A stretch of DNA of 64,000 nucleotides from Nectonema munidae (GCA_030549495.1 JAUIRK010000106.1:639001-703000); one strand, 5' to 3'; positions 11,880 to 22,003 are shown, counted from the first letter of the stretch. Translations and numbers: made by a program. The notes: a model not told the origin generated them from the letters alone.

Positions 11880-12070
11880 TGGCTGGTTGGTTCCAATATC
11901 AAAGCGCTTTCAGCCATAGGGCTATATGCTTGCATTTTGCTTGAAATGGTTAATTATAATTTTGTGATTTTTGTTTTTAAGAATCTGAAGCCTTGGGGAT
12001 TGAACCCCTAACCTTCAATTATTAAACTGAGAGGTACTAATTAGTCTCTTTAAAAATTTATTTAAACTTA
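11880..12070 (-). mobile_element. Possible tRNA-derived SINE
   Basis: On the minus strand AGGGGTTCAATCCCC (11994-12008) is a good T-arm/B-box (GGTTCAANCC), preceded upstream by CTAATTAGTACC, an A-box-like string about 40 bp away. Poor pairing of the acceptor region argues against a working tRNA. No target duplication seen. Confidence 0.4.
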
Positions 12071-12189
12071 ATAATTTTTAAAATTTTGTTTTCTTTTTAA
12101 TTTTAATGACTGCCAGCCGCATCAATTTTTTTTTTAATTTTTTACATAATTTTCTTATCCACAAATATAAACTAATCTAATAACCTAAT

Positions 12190-12775
12190 AATCACATCTA
12201 AGTATATTTTAAACTTTTCCTAGTTTTTACTTCCCTTTGTCTTGTTGCTTTTAACTCCTCACAACTATGGAAGCCAATCCCATACAAGCTACGCACACAA
12301 GTACCTCTCCCACACACTCAAACGACCTTGCAGGAGGTCAGATCACAAACCCTAACAACCTCTCAAATTATTTCCATACTTTTTGATGATTTGATTTCTC
12401 AAGCCTCACTATCCTTTGAAAATAGCATTAAATTCTACCAATTAAAATATAATACTCTCTCAAACATCGCCTCACAACTAGAGGGTAAATTCATTTCGCT
12501 CCTCACGCCACAATTCGAATTCCATCAGTTATGCATCAGCTGCTTCCACACAACTAGCGATCATTACAAATCAACTTACCTCTCCTACACCCAACTTATT
12601 TCCCAAACCACAAAAAATTGTAGACCCAAAACTACTGAAAACCCCTAAGAACAGATGCTCTAACCAAGGTACCCTTTATTTCCAGTTCTCCTCAACTTTA
12701 TAAGAAGTAACTACTGTTTCCAAACTAAACAAGAATGCTATCACTTTCTATCTTCATAGTTCATACCAGTGTTGT
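12190..12775 (+). pseudogene. LINE 5' fragment with ORF1-like sequence
   Basis: This has the same C-rich, G-poor composition as the LINE at 7900-11570. An ATG at 12267 opens MEANPIQATHTSTSPTHSND; a frameshift then leads to the open frame at 12328-12648, which contains SQIISILFDDLISQASLSFE and a Cys/His string QLCISCFHTTSDH. I infer it is the ORF1 of the same LINE family, because ORF1 should precede the endonuclease and this copy stops where the hAT begins. No RNA-binding domain can be assigned with confidence. It could be a different element. Confidence 0.5.
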
Positions 12776-13010
12776 GGAGTCGGATGGTATAAGGTCCGAC
12801 TCTGACTCCTAGGATGCCAACTCCTACTCCTTTGATTCCTCCTACTCCCATTTCTTAACTTCTTGACCCCTAATGTAGAAATCTATTATTACGTTAATAA
12901 CAAGGTTAAAGCTCAAATATATACAAATTTATTTGTAAACATTAAAAAAATAGGCTTTATTCATAATTAAAGAACTTATAGACTACTCAATTGAAATTTG
13001 CAAATAAAAT

Positions 13011-13266
13011 TTAATAATTTGCTCTCAAAAACATGATAGCTTCATTGAGTTTTTCTTTCATTGAAGCCCTCTGGCCTGTCTTAATTAACCTTAGCGCTGA
13101 AAACAGACGTTCAACGCTCACTTGTGTTGGAGGAAGTGCTGCTGTCAACAGAGCAGACTCTTTTACTATCTTAGGGTATTGCTTTATAGCTTCATGAACA
13201 TTCAACTTTGACTTTCTATCTATTTTATCTACTTTCTGTAATGCAGCCTGGAAGTCGTCTAGCTTT
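13011..13266 (-). pseudogene. hAT transposase C-terminal dimerisation region
   Basis: The minus-strand frame ends PPTQVSVERLFSALRLIKTG and QRASMKEKLNEAIMFLRANY before a stop. This is the hAT C-terminal dimerisation motif (p.t...ER.FS......t..R..l......l..l..n), which packs on the RNase H-like catalytic fold. The frame continues upstream to the TTAA at 13265, where element A interrupts it. Beyond A, from 18415 down to 18366 on the minus strand, a short string translatable as LQKVKEIKEKLI may be the continuation. The rest of the transposase is missing or too decayed to read. Confidence 0.75.
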
Positions 13267-13699
13267 AACCCTATTATTGCTGGGGGCGTAAAACGCCCCC
13301 TCCCCTTCACTAAAAAATTAATTGCACAAAATTGGCTGATCATATCCCTTCAAATTTTGTGACTTTTCCTAAATCGCTAGCTGCATATTTTGAAACCATT
13401 TTCATTGTAGTTGTATGACCCTTTCATGTCCAAAACTGTCAATCAAAATCAAAAATTAAATTTTTTCAGCAAAATTTTGACATTATCTGTACTTAACCTT
13501 ATAACTTAGGATCTATATTATATAATACCTTGAAATTTTTTAATTATATACAGTTTGGAACGCATAACACTTTATATATTTATTTTTTCCAATAATCATG
13601 GCTACTTTTTAGAAAATGTCAATCAAATTTTGATTGATCAAAAATATATCTAATAAAATATACCTTCAAATTTTACATAAAATATATGTTTTTATACTA

Positions 13700-14600
13700 A
13701 ATCGGTCATGCTGTTTTTATTTCTTGACTCATTTTTTACATTTAGGATTTGAAAACACTTATAAGTGTTAATCAAATTTGAGGTTTTATTCTGAAAATTG
13801 TCTCCAAAAACATTCCTTCAAATTTTACATAAATATATGTGTTATACTAAATCGGCCATCCTGGTTTCATTTCTGGACTCATTTTTTACGTTTAGGATGT
13901 GAAAATACCTATAAGTGTTAATCAAATTTGCGGTTTACTTCTAAAAATTGTCTCCAAAAACATTCATTCAAATTTTACAATGAAGTATATGTGTTATACT
14001 AAATCGGCCATTCTGGTTTCATTTCTCGACTCATTTTTTACATTTAGGATGTGAAAATACCTATAAGTGTTAATCAAATTTGCGGTTTACTTCTAAAAAT
14101 TGTCTCTAAAAACATTCATCCAAATTTTACAATGAAATATATGTTTTTATACCAAATCAACCATGCTGTTTTCATTTCTGAACTCATTTTTCACATTTAG
14201 AGATTTTAAAATATCTGTCAATGTCAATCAAATAGGCGGTTTACTTCTAAATGCTATCTCCAAAAATATTCTCTCAATTTTACATGAAATATATGTTTTT
14301 ATACCAAATCAATCATGCAGTTTTCATTTATGAACTCATTTTTTACATTTAAGATGTAAAAATACCTATAAGTGTTAATCAAATTTGCGGTTTACTTTTA
14401 AAAATTGTCTCCAAAAGCTTTCATTCAAATTTTACAATTAAATATATGTTTTTATACCAAATCAATCATGCTAGTTTCATTTATGGACTCAATTTTTGCA
14501 GTTTGAATTTGAAAATATCTATAAGTATGTTTTTATAGCAAATAGATCATGATGATTTCATTTCTGAACCCAGTTTTCGCATTTAGAGGTTTTACTGCTA
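13700..14600. repeat. Left 152-bp tandem array of element A
   Basis: Landmark strings like ATCGGTCATGCTG recur at 13701, 13851, 14003, 14156, 14308 and 14461, a period of 150-153 bp, with a shortened unit near 14542. Each unit carries ATAAGTGTTAATCAAATTTG, GCGGTTTACTTCTAAAAATT and GTCTCCAAAAACATTC in order. Confidence 0.85.
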
Positions 14601-14659
14601 GTGTCAATCAAATTTGTGGTTTATGTCTGAAAACTATATCCCAAAATATTCTCTTTTTT

Positions 14660-15640
14660 TTTAGATAAAAAGCTTTTTTTTGACATGAGCTGTCATATTT
14701 AGATCAATTTTTTGACAGGTTTGATTGATTTTCATAAAAAAAATGAATATCACCACTCAATTTAGCATATTTGAAATGGGTAAATATTTTTTTCAGTATA
14801 ATTGTTTCTAATTTTCTGCATGTTTTATAATTTTTATTATCTTTTTATACGTATATAATTTTGTAATTAATTTTTTTTTTGAATCTTGATTATCAAAAAG
14901 ACAAATTTTCGAATAAAGTTTTACTCTTTTTTTTAAAACTATTTTTATTATCCTTGGCAGTTTTTAATAAAGGAGATCATTCTCTTTTTTTTAAATAGTG
15001 TCAGCAATTATTATTAAATAAAATAGCAAATTTTATGCAGAAAACTCATGTTGAGGTGGAAATATTTTTCATTTTAGAGAAACGATACGACAACCAAATG
15101 ATTAGATATAAAAAAACGATCAAATTTTTATTATAAATAAATTATGTTTGAACTTAATCATCTTCGTTCATTTGTATATTGTTTGATTATACGTATAAAA
15201 CTTTCTCAAAATGGTCAAACACGAAACTTATTTAAATTGACCGATTCAGCTTGTTTCGAGATATTGTAGAGTGAATGAACGTATAAACGAACTGTCTTTC
15301 TCCTTCAAATAAAATGATGCGCATCAAAATATGCCTCTACAGAGTCCTTGTTTTGTATTTAATTAATTTCATTAAAAAATCACCTCATTGAATTCGGTAT
15401 AAAATACCGTTTTTAGTTCTATATCATTTTCAGTTATATTTTCTTTTTTTGCAATTTTGTTTTGGCTACTTATAATTCTATTGGTTCTGTGACAAAATAA
15501 ATTAGATATATAGCTACGTATAACTATTTAATCAGAAAGTCCTTTATTTCAGTTGAAGTGTCATATGTCAATCATTTTTTGACAGGTATGATTAATTTTT
15601 ATAAAAAATAAATATCACTGTTGGATTCAGCCTACTTGAA
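14660..15640. other. Centre of element A
   Basis: AT-rich, with no coding sequence recognised. It contains two same-direction copies of a string around TTTTTTGACAGGTTTGATTG (about 14708) and TTTTTTGACAGGTATGATTA (about 15574), each followed by an AATATCAC context, about 865 bp apart. Confidence 0.5.
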
Positions 15641-15689
15641 AATGCATACATATGTGTAAAACACCTGATTTGCAAATTTGATTCACGCT

Positions 15690-16440
15690 TACAAGTATTT
15701 TCAAATTCTAAATCCAAAAACAATCTATAATTAGAATTGGCATTGTTGATTTGTTATAAAAATGTGTGTATTTCATGTAAAATTTTAATTAATGTTCTCG
15801 TAGTCACATTTTAGATGTAAACCGCAAATTTTGTTTTTGGGAACAATTTTTAGAAGTGAATCACAAATATATTTTACACTTATAGGTAATTTTGAATCCA
15901 ATTGCAAAAACAATCAATAAATGTAATTGACATATGAAAATGTGTATATTTCATGTAAAATTTGAATGAATGTTCTCGAAGACAGATTTTAGAAATAAAC
16001 CGCAACTTTGTTTCACACTTATAAGTATTTTGAAATCCAAATGCAAAAACAATCCATAAATGAAATGCATTGTTGATTTGCTATAAAAGCGTATATATTT
16101 CACTTAAAATTTTAATTAATGTTCTCGGAGACAGATTTTAAAAATAAACCGTAACTTTGTTTAACATTGATTAGCATTTTCAAATTCTAAATGCAAAAAG
16201 AATTTATAAATGAAATTGCGATTGTTGATTTCTAAAATCAGTATATTTCAAGTAAAATTTGAATTATGTTTTCAGAGACAGATTTTAGAAGTAAACCGCA
16301 AGTTTGTTACACACTTATAGGTATTTTCAATTTCTAAATTCTAAAAATGAAATCAGCATGCCCGATTTGATATAAAAAAAATTTCATGTAAAATTTGAAG
16401 GTATATTAAATAAATTTCTCATCAATCAAAATTTTGATTG
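15690..16440. repeat. Right 152-bp tandem array of element A, inverted
   Basis: About five units of the same repeat as the left array but in reverse complement. Strings such as TGTTGATTTGTTATAAAAA and AGACAGATTTTAGAAGTAAA recur roughly every 150 bp (near 15748, 15920, 16070, 16218, 16350). Confidence 0.8.
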
Positions 16441-16569
16441 ACATTTCCCAAAATGTAACTATGATTTTGAAAAAATTTAAACTATAAAGTGTTATGTGTT
16501 CAAAACTGTATATATTTATAAATTTTCAAACGAGTATATAATATATTATATACCATTTTTAGTTCTAAA

Positions 16570-16715
16570 CTGTCTTTTTCAAATTCTAAAGTGTCTTTTT
16601 TAAATTTTGAAGCGTCTTTTTAAAATTCTAAAGTGTCTTTTTTAAATTCTAAAGTGACTTTTTTAAATTCGAAAGTGTTTTTTTTAATTCTAAAGTGTCT
16701 TCTTTGATTTTACTT
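16570..16715. repeat. Left 21-bp tandem array of element B
   Basis: About six to seven imperfect units of the pattern AAAGTGTCTTTTTTAAATTCT, the reverse complement of the array in the other arm and more diverged from unit to unit. Confidence 0.8.
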
Positions 16716-16828
16716 TTCTGAATAAGCTTTGAAGTCTTGTTTCTAATAAATGCGCGAAATATTATGTTCGATTGTCAGGTTCTGTAGACGTGTTGAAAGA
16801 TACACTGATAATTTTCTATTTGATCACT

Positions 16829-17210
16829 TCATCTAGCATGAAAGAAAGTGTTGTGTCTAAAATAAAAGTTTTTAAAACATGTTTTATAAATATTGAAGCA
16901 AACCTTACTTAATTTCTGGTTTGCAAAATTTTTGATTTTTGAGAATGGATTCAGCATGTAACTATAAATAGACAAAAACTTCAAAATTTGTCCATCTGAA
17001 GTTATTAAGTTTTCGATAGTTTGAGTTTTGTGGATCTTTGCGTTATCTGCAAACTTTTTTGAATTACAGGTACCATCTTTGATAATTTTGTAATGAACTA
17101 CTCCACTTTCGCTCATTGCTGCTATCAATGTTACATTTTTTCCTAAAAATGAAAAAAATTGAAGAATTTTTGATCGAACTGTTATCTAAAATAAGTAACC
17201 TAAAAACTGG
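16829..17210 (-). pseudogene. DDE_3 transposase fragment, left arm of element B
   Basis: The minus-strand frame reads GKNVTLIAAMSESGVVHYKI, then NSKKF joined directly to a DNAKIHKTQ string, then LKFLSIYSYMLNP. This is the IS630/Tc1/mariner DDE_3 core: the beta strands after the first Asp, the DNAxxHK second Asp, and the PY(S)..LNP(IE) box. Compared with the right arm, the residues just before the second Asp and the IE of the NPIE box are missing. The first Asp and the helix-turn-helix part are absent. Reading runs away from the palindrome centre. Confidence 0.7.
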
Positions 17211-17221
17211 TGGCTAATTAT

Positions 17222-17523
17222 TATGGATAACGCAAAGATCCATAAAACTCAAACTATCGAAAACTTAATAACTTAAGATGGACAAATTTTGAAGTTTTTG
17301 TCTCCTTATAGTTACATGCTGAATCCAATTGAGCTGGCATTCTCAAAAATTTTGCAAAACAGAAATTAAGTAAGGCTTGCTTCAATATTTATAAAACATG
17401 TTTTAAAAACTTTTATTTTAGACACAACACTTTCTTTCATGCTAGATGAAGTGATCAAAAAAGCTGTTTCCTCAATAAACAGCGAAGAAAGCAAATGGGA
17501 GTTTCTATTTCTTCATAAAATAT
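17222..17523 (+). pseudogene. DDE_3 transposase fragment, right arm of element B, with an intron
   Basis: The plus strand reads IIMDNAKIHKTQTIENLIT, a stop, DGQILKFLSPYSYMLNPIEL, then AFSK, so the DNAxxHK and NPIE boxes of DDE_3 transposases are intact. A 52-bp intron is likely at 17370-17421 (donor GTAAGG, acceptor TTTTATTTTAG). The following exon gives TTLSFMLDEVIKKAVSSINS and ends FLFLHKI with TGA at 17521-17523, a plausible natural C terminus. The first catalytic Asp and DNA-binding domain are missing, so it cannot be functional. Confidence 0.7.
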
Positions 17524-17935
17524 GATATATTGTTTTTGCTTTAAATTACCTGAATGATAATAAAGAAGTTTGTGTGAACACTTTTTTTCATTATATAATG
17601 GATATTAAAATGGATGTAAGACGTTTTTCGAAACTAAGTTTTAAAATTCACTTTTTTGCTTAGTTGAAACTTTCGATACAAACTAAAAATTTTTTTAATT
17701 CTATGTTACTATAATATAAAAACAATCTATGCATAAAGCAAAATTTAAAGAGTTAAAAACTTGTCTATAAATGAACTGCTAGTTGCATCGAATTAAAAAA
17801 GACTTGAATAGAGGCCGAGAATTAGAAAATTATCAGTGTATCTTTCAACACGTCTAAAGAACCTGACAATCGAACATAATATTTCGCGCATTTATTAGAA
17901 ACAAGACTTCAAAGCTTATTCAGAAAAGTAAAATC

Positions 17936-18095
17936 AAAGACACTTATGAATTTAAAAAAGACACTTTAGAATTTAAAAAAGACACTTTAGAATTTGAAAA
18001 AGACACTTTAGAATTTGAAAAAGACACTTTAGAATTTGAAAAAGACACTTTAGAATTTGAAAAAGACACTTTAGAATTTGAAAAAGACACTTTAG
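17936..18095. repeat. Right 21-bp tandem array of element B
   Basis: About eight nearly identical units of AGAATTTGAAAAAGACACTTT. The inner copies are almost perfect, pointing to recent expansion or homogenisation in this arm. Confidence 0.85.
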
Positions 18096-18365
18096 AACTA
18101 AAAATGGTATAGAACCAAAGTTATAAGCTTAACTAGAGATACTGTCATAATTTTGCTGAAAAAGCTTTTGATTTTGATTGACAGATTTAGGCATGAAAAG
18201 GTCATTCAACTGCCATGAAAATGGTATAAAAAGATGCAGCTATCAATTTTAGGAAATGTCACGAAGTGTGGTAGCAAAAGATGTAGCCAATTTAGTACAA
18301 GAGAAATTTTAGTTGAGGGGCGGGGGGGGGGGGCAAAAATAGCCCCCCGTCACTGATAGGGTTAA

Positions 18366-19129
18366 TACATTAACAATTAATCAATTTTTCTTTTATTTCT
18401 TTAACCTTCTGTAAATTTTACCGAGTTGCCCATATTTTCATGTCAAATAGGATTTTTGTGTAATGATAATAAGGCCTTACAAATATTTTTTTACTAAAAT
18501 CACAAGAAAGTAGTGATTTTAATCCGCCAGTTCAAGCATTCTTAATATCAGACATGTTAAATTTGGTCGCCTAAAAGGAAATGTCGATTCCACTTTATTT
18601 ATACCTAGGCGGAGTGTATTAGGGCTTCGTCAATGAAAAGACATCTATGCTACCCTACCAACTTACCCGTACACTCGTCAATAAATATTTTATAATTAAT
18701 AATATATTGAAAGATAAAATATTCAAAAAAAATTAAAAACCTGGATAAGATTTTTTACTGTAACAATAATGAATTGTACTATTAAAAGTTTTTTTTACAA
18801 TATTTATATTCTCATCTAATTTCATTTTGAAGCTTTATGAGATGAAAATTTGAATAAATTATAGAAAAAATAGAAATAATTCAGATTAAATTTTTGAAAA
18901 TGGAGAACTTTTTTTAGAAATATACATAATTGTTATTTCTTAGCAATTCGGTATATTTTATTTTTATCAAAAAAAACCCAATTTTTCTTGGAATTTGGTT
19001 TAGACAGTTTCCTGGAGCCAGCCTTAAGAGCAATATTTTTATCTTTCTGGCTCAGGCTCCTTGTAGGCAAATCCTCATGCTCCGACTTCGGCTCCGTCTC
19101 TGAAGTCCTGTTCACGACCCGCTAAACTC
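18366..19129. other. Decayed hAT interior and subterminal repeats
   Basis: The AT-rich continuation of the hAT relic. Only the CTCCGACTTCGGCTCCG string near 19079 is distinctive. Confidence 0.5.
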
Positions 19130-19290
19130 ATTTCCTCTACATTCTTGGCATTTGGTCCAAAATGAAATCCTTCCCACCACAACGGCTAATCAGATGGCTG
19201 TCTGGGCACTGCCCCTGCAACTCCTATTTCTACCGTATCAAAAAATCATCAAGCAATCTTTGTAGATTCCGCTGCAATCAATACATCACT
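19130..19290 (+). pseudogene. LINE fragment, RNase H-distal tail and Cys knuckle
   Basis: Closely matches 10870-11000 of the LINE at 7900: a TTTGGTCCAAAATGAAATCC context, then codons for RWLSGHCPCNSYFYRIKKSS and CRFRCNQ. Here the Cys codon TGC stands where the first copy has a TGA. It may be the other side of the LINE copy whose ORF1 piece lies at 12190-12775, split by the hAT and internally deleted, or an independent fragment. Confidence 0.75.
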
Positions 19291-19560
19291 CAGTGGCTGC
19301 AAGTGAGGTAGAAATTTCAGGTGAACCTTTTATACCACGGGCATTCCAATCAAGAGGAATGTCCTATCTTATGCCACAAACAAATAATATATCAATCGTT
19401 AGACGAACGCTTTTCCACCCATATGTCTAACATTGAGCAATTTTTACTTACTCGGAAAAAGTTAAATTTGGAGACTTGGTACTCGTTAAATACGAAGGAA
19501 AAGAGATGTTTGATTGTGTGGCACAAGTATCCTCCTCTTCATGGTAATTAATTGCCTTCT
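19291..19560 (+). pseudogene. Degenerate coding relic, unknown family
   Basis: One frame gives SGEPFIPRAFQSRGMSYLMP then NNISIVRRTLFHPYV; another, from about 19440, gives FTYSEKVKFGDLVLVKYEGK then FDCVAQVSS. The second string resembles the short beta-barrel tail (vGdwV.V.Y.gk.f.g.V) found at the C terminus of various transposon-like uncharacterised proteins. I do not recognise the family. At least one frameshift separates the two parts. Confidence 0.35.
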
Positions 19561-20578
19561 CCGATGATGGGCAATAGGGAACGTTGACGATTTTCATTTC
19601 CAATTCCAAGGGCAAACGAATCCTTTTTTAATTTATAACATTATTTTAATAAGAATGAAGTATGAAATATTAAACATCAAAATAAATGATATGCAGTACA
19701 AATGTATAAGAATAATTTTTTAATAAAGTGAGTTCTGAAATGTGGATTTTAAAGTTTGAAAGCGCGTTATTGATTTATATTTAAAATAATGTAGTCTGAA
19801 AATTTGCCCAATACTTTTGTGGATCGATATAAAAAAGCTTCTTTCTTTTGTTTGATCCAAAAAGAATATCAGTGTTCTTACTACTAGTAATATCCAAAAT
19901 GTATATGCATGCTTGGTATGCAGTCAAAACGCCGACGTAAATTTGTTATACTGTTTTTGTAATATATATTACGAAAAAAAGTATGTATATATAATGTCTT
20001 TTTCGGTGTTAAAAATATATAGTATTAAAAAATAATTTTTTTCGTAATATAAGTTTTCGGTTTATCGAGTCCCAGATTATTGAAGTCTGACTATATATTA
20101 AGTTTTAGTTTTGTTAACGAAATCTACTATTGGTTGTTGAGGATATCTCGTGTTTCCGTTTTTGTAAAATGTTGGTAGTCAGTTTTTAATATAAATTCAA
20201 AATTTTGAGTGTATCAGCAATTTAGTTTTTTATAGCTTTGGTTTTCAAAGGTTTTTGTTTCAGGCGGTTTGATTTTTGGGCGTTTTAGTTTTAACTCGGT
20301 ATCATTATTTGGTTTTATTTTGACTCAGAACCTTTCAACACGACCATGATATTCTAAAAGGATGGACTTCGTACGTTACAAATAATTTCTTAATCTAATT
20401 AGTAGTTCTTCATTGTATAACTCTTTCCATGGTATCTTGCGACGGTTAACACGTGCTTAATCGATGCATATTATAGTCGAAGGATAAAAGGAACGAAAAT
20501 GTGCTTCTATTTTATCGGCGCTTTATTTATTTTCTCTTATTAGCCATGTCCTTTTTTGTTAAGCTTTGACGATTGACG
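19561..20578. other. Upstream region of the POLG2-like gene
   Basis: AT-rich. A pyrimidine tract ending TCTCTTATTAG at 20543 could be a 3' splice site of a 5' UTR intron. An upstream ATG at 20546 in the same frame is closed by TGA at 20567. Nothing else is recognised. Confidence 0.5.
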
Positions 20579-21937
20579 ATGTGTAAAGCATCTGCGAATT
20601 TTTTAAAGAATGCCTTGAGTTATCTCAAGCTGCATAAATTTTTTATTTGCCCAAATCTTAATTCATTGACAATCACTATTGATGCCGCCAAGACCAATAA
20701 TCACTTAGGATTCAAACTAACTCCACGCAGTGCGTATTGGAGCCCAGTTACATCGCTACTTAAAGAAAATATTTTGGATGAGTGGCAAAAATTTGTGGTC
20801 AGGAAGCAGCCTTTCATGTATCTGTGGGAGGACTTGAGGACGCAGCACCAAAATAATAAAGACACGTTGGACAAGATAAGGCATCAAGCGTTAGAAAAGT
20901 TCATTGTAGATCTTAACATCAGTACTCCTCCTTATGGATTCGCCATCCATGATTGCATTTACGAAGGGGGTGCTAGTGAACTGCATGAAGTTGAAAATTC
21001 GCTCACGGTTAGCTTCTTCTGCTCAACACCCACCCTTTCGTATTGGCTCAACATTTGGAAAGAAAGACGAATAGCATGGTGGAAGCAATATTTGATGAAT
21101 CAAGAATTCGAGTACATCCTTCGGGAAGATTCGACAAGCTCTTCAGAAAAGAATTATTCAATTGTTCTCAAAGATACTCATAGTAGTCAAGATTCAGTGT
21201 GTGTAGAGACAATAAGCGCCTCAAGCACTTCATCTCACTCCTTATCTCCAAATTCTCCTGTTTCCCTTATTACAGCCAAAACTTCTATCGAGAGCACTTT
21301 GCTTACAAATATTGCAACGGGACTTATACCTACTTCTGCTTTTAACACCACCGATGTTAATCATATTTCACCTAGTTACGAAACTCAAGATTCCTTTATA
21401 CTAAGACTTCATCATCACATGTCTCCATTTAAAATTAGTATTTTTTATACCTCTTTTCAGGAATTAAACTTCCTTTGTCAAACTAACCTCAAAGGTTCCT
21501 TTGATCTGAAACAATTACAAATTTTGTCCAGCAAAAATAGCGAAATAAATGACAAACAATCACTTTATGATATTCCTGACCAAAGTTCTAATGCCAAGGA
21601 CACTGCGATTGTGAGAGAGGTGCTGGGTATGGCTCAAAAGAGTGGCTTGTCCTTTTACAATACGATTGATTTTACGCGTCATGTGCCTTTACATGAAGAT
21701 GTGATGAAGAGCGATAGAATGGGCGTTCCATTTAACGCCTTCATCATCTCACCTCTCACTACTTTTACCAATATGTTGGTGATTAGGAATGCGATCAACA
21801 ATACTTTTTGTGAAATGGCCTTCGCTAATACCTTTGAAGATATCAAAAAACTTCTCGTGTCTTATCGCCCAATCATTGACTTTCACCCACCGGAAAGTGC
21901 GAATCCTGATCGATTAAACGTTGCTTCAACTAAATAA
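20579..21937 (+). CDS. DNA polymerase gamma accessory subunit-like protein (POLG2), single exon
   Basis: An open frame of 452 codons from ATG at 20579 to TAA. It resembles POLG2, the mitochondrial processivity factor of DNA polymerase gamma, derived from class IIa aminoacyl-tRNA synthetases. Visible points: residues 1-20, a start like other POLG2 proteins that leads into LSYLKLHKFFI; an LGFKLTPRSAYWSPVTSLLK block; ERRIAWWKQ near 163, matching the family's R+..WW; LHHHMSPFKISI near 277, matching LHxxLAPFKV that opens the anticodon-binding-like domain; and GVPFNAFIISPLTTFTNMLV followed by RNAINNTFCEM near 382-410, matching G.PyT.il...tL..G...LR.RDTt..E. Residues about 195-262 are a Ser/Thr-rich insert. 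No clear mitochondrial presequence; an upstream exon could supply one. The alternative is another class IIa synthetase-like protein. Codon use is host-like and the frame is intact. Confidence 0.68.
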   Translation: MCKASANFLKNALSYLKLHKFFICPNLNSLTITIDAAKTNNHLGFKLTPRSAYWSPVTSLLKENILDEWQKFVVRKQPFMYLWEDLRTQHQNNKDTLDKIRHQALEKFIVDLNISTPPYGFAIHDCIYEGGASELHEVENSLTVSFFCSTPTLSYWLNIWKERRIAWWKQYLMNQEFEYILREDSTSSSEKNYSIVLKDTHSSQDSVCVETISASSTSSHSLSPNSPVSLITAKTSIESTLLTNIATGLIPTSAFNTTDVNHISPSYETQDSFILRLHHHMSPFKISIFYTSFQELNFLCQTNLKGSFDLKQLQILSSKNSEINDKQSLYDIPDQSSNAKDTAIVREVLGMAQKSGLSFYNTIDFTRHVPLHEDVMKSDRMGVPFNAFIISPLTTFTNMLVIRNAINNTFCEMAFANTFEDIKKLLVSYRPIIDFHPPESANPDRLNVASTK

Positions 21938-22003
21938 TAGCATTCTTTTTTCTAATTTGCATTTTTCATTATATAAATATATCTCTCTATATTTTATACA
22001 AGG

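Larger units (their letters stand above)
16553..18107. mobile_element. Element B: 1555-bp palindromic Tc1/mariner-like element inserted in A
   Basis: Ends CCATTTTTAGTTCTAAA and its reverse complement TTTAGAACTAAAAATGG, flanked by TA at 16551-16552 and 18108-18109. Matching the left arm of A shows that A's terminal sequence is split here, so B inserted into A. Two arms of about 550 bp mirror each other around about 17150-17220, each with a 21-bp tandem array and the same 3' part of a DDE_3 transposase. The right arm has about 360 bp (17461-17815) that the left arm lacks. Confidence 0.75.
13269..18361. mobile_element. Element A: 5.1-kb TTAA-flanked element with long inverted arms
   Basis: Left end CCCTATTATTGCTGGGGG and, read inwards, right end CCCTATCAGTGACGGGGG match well, with TTAA at 13265-13268 and 18362-18365. 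The similarity between ends continues for about 270 bp (for example GACATTTCCTAAA / GACTTTTCCTAAA and GTCAATCAAAATCAAAA). Inside lie inverted arrays of a 152-bp repeat. Without inserted element B it would be about 3.5 kb. No transposase of its own is seen, so it is non-autonomous. TTAA with CCC ends fits piggyBac, but TA with ACCC ends (Tc1/mariner) fits equally. Confidence 0.7.
12776..19110 (-). mobile_element. hAT element relic, interrupted by nested elements
   Basis: The left end reads CAGTGTTGTGGAGTCGGA, a hAT-style CAGTG end followed by short GGAGTC/GACTCC subterminal repeats (12776-12860). The far side carries the matching CTCCGACTTCGGCTCCG near 19079-19095. Between them lie the last 85 codons of a hAT transposase (13011-13266, minus), element A (13269-18361), and about 750 bp of decayed interior. 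The right terminal repeat was not found, so the right limit is approximate and the end may be lost next to the LINE piece at 19130. Confidence 0.6.

Noticed and set aside
13700-18095. CRISPR-like arrays (152-bp and 21-bp periodic repeats)
   Set aside because: Repeats are contiguous without unique spacers, lie in transposon arms, and the genome is eukaryotic.
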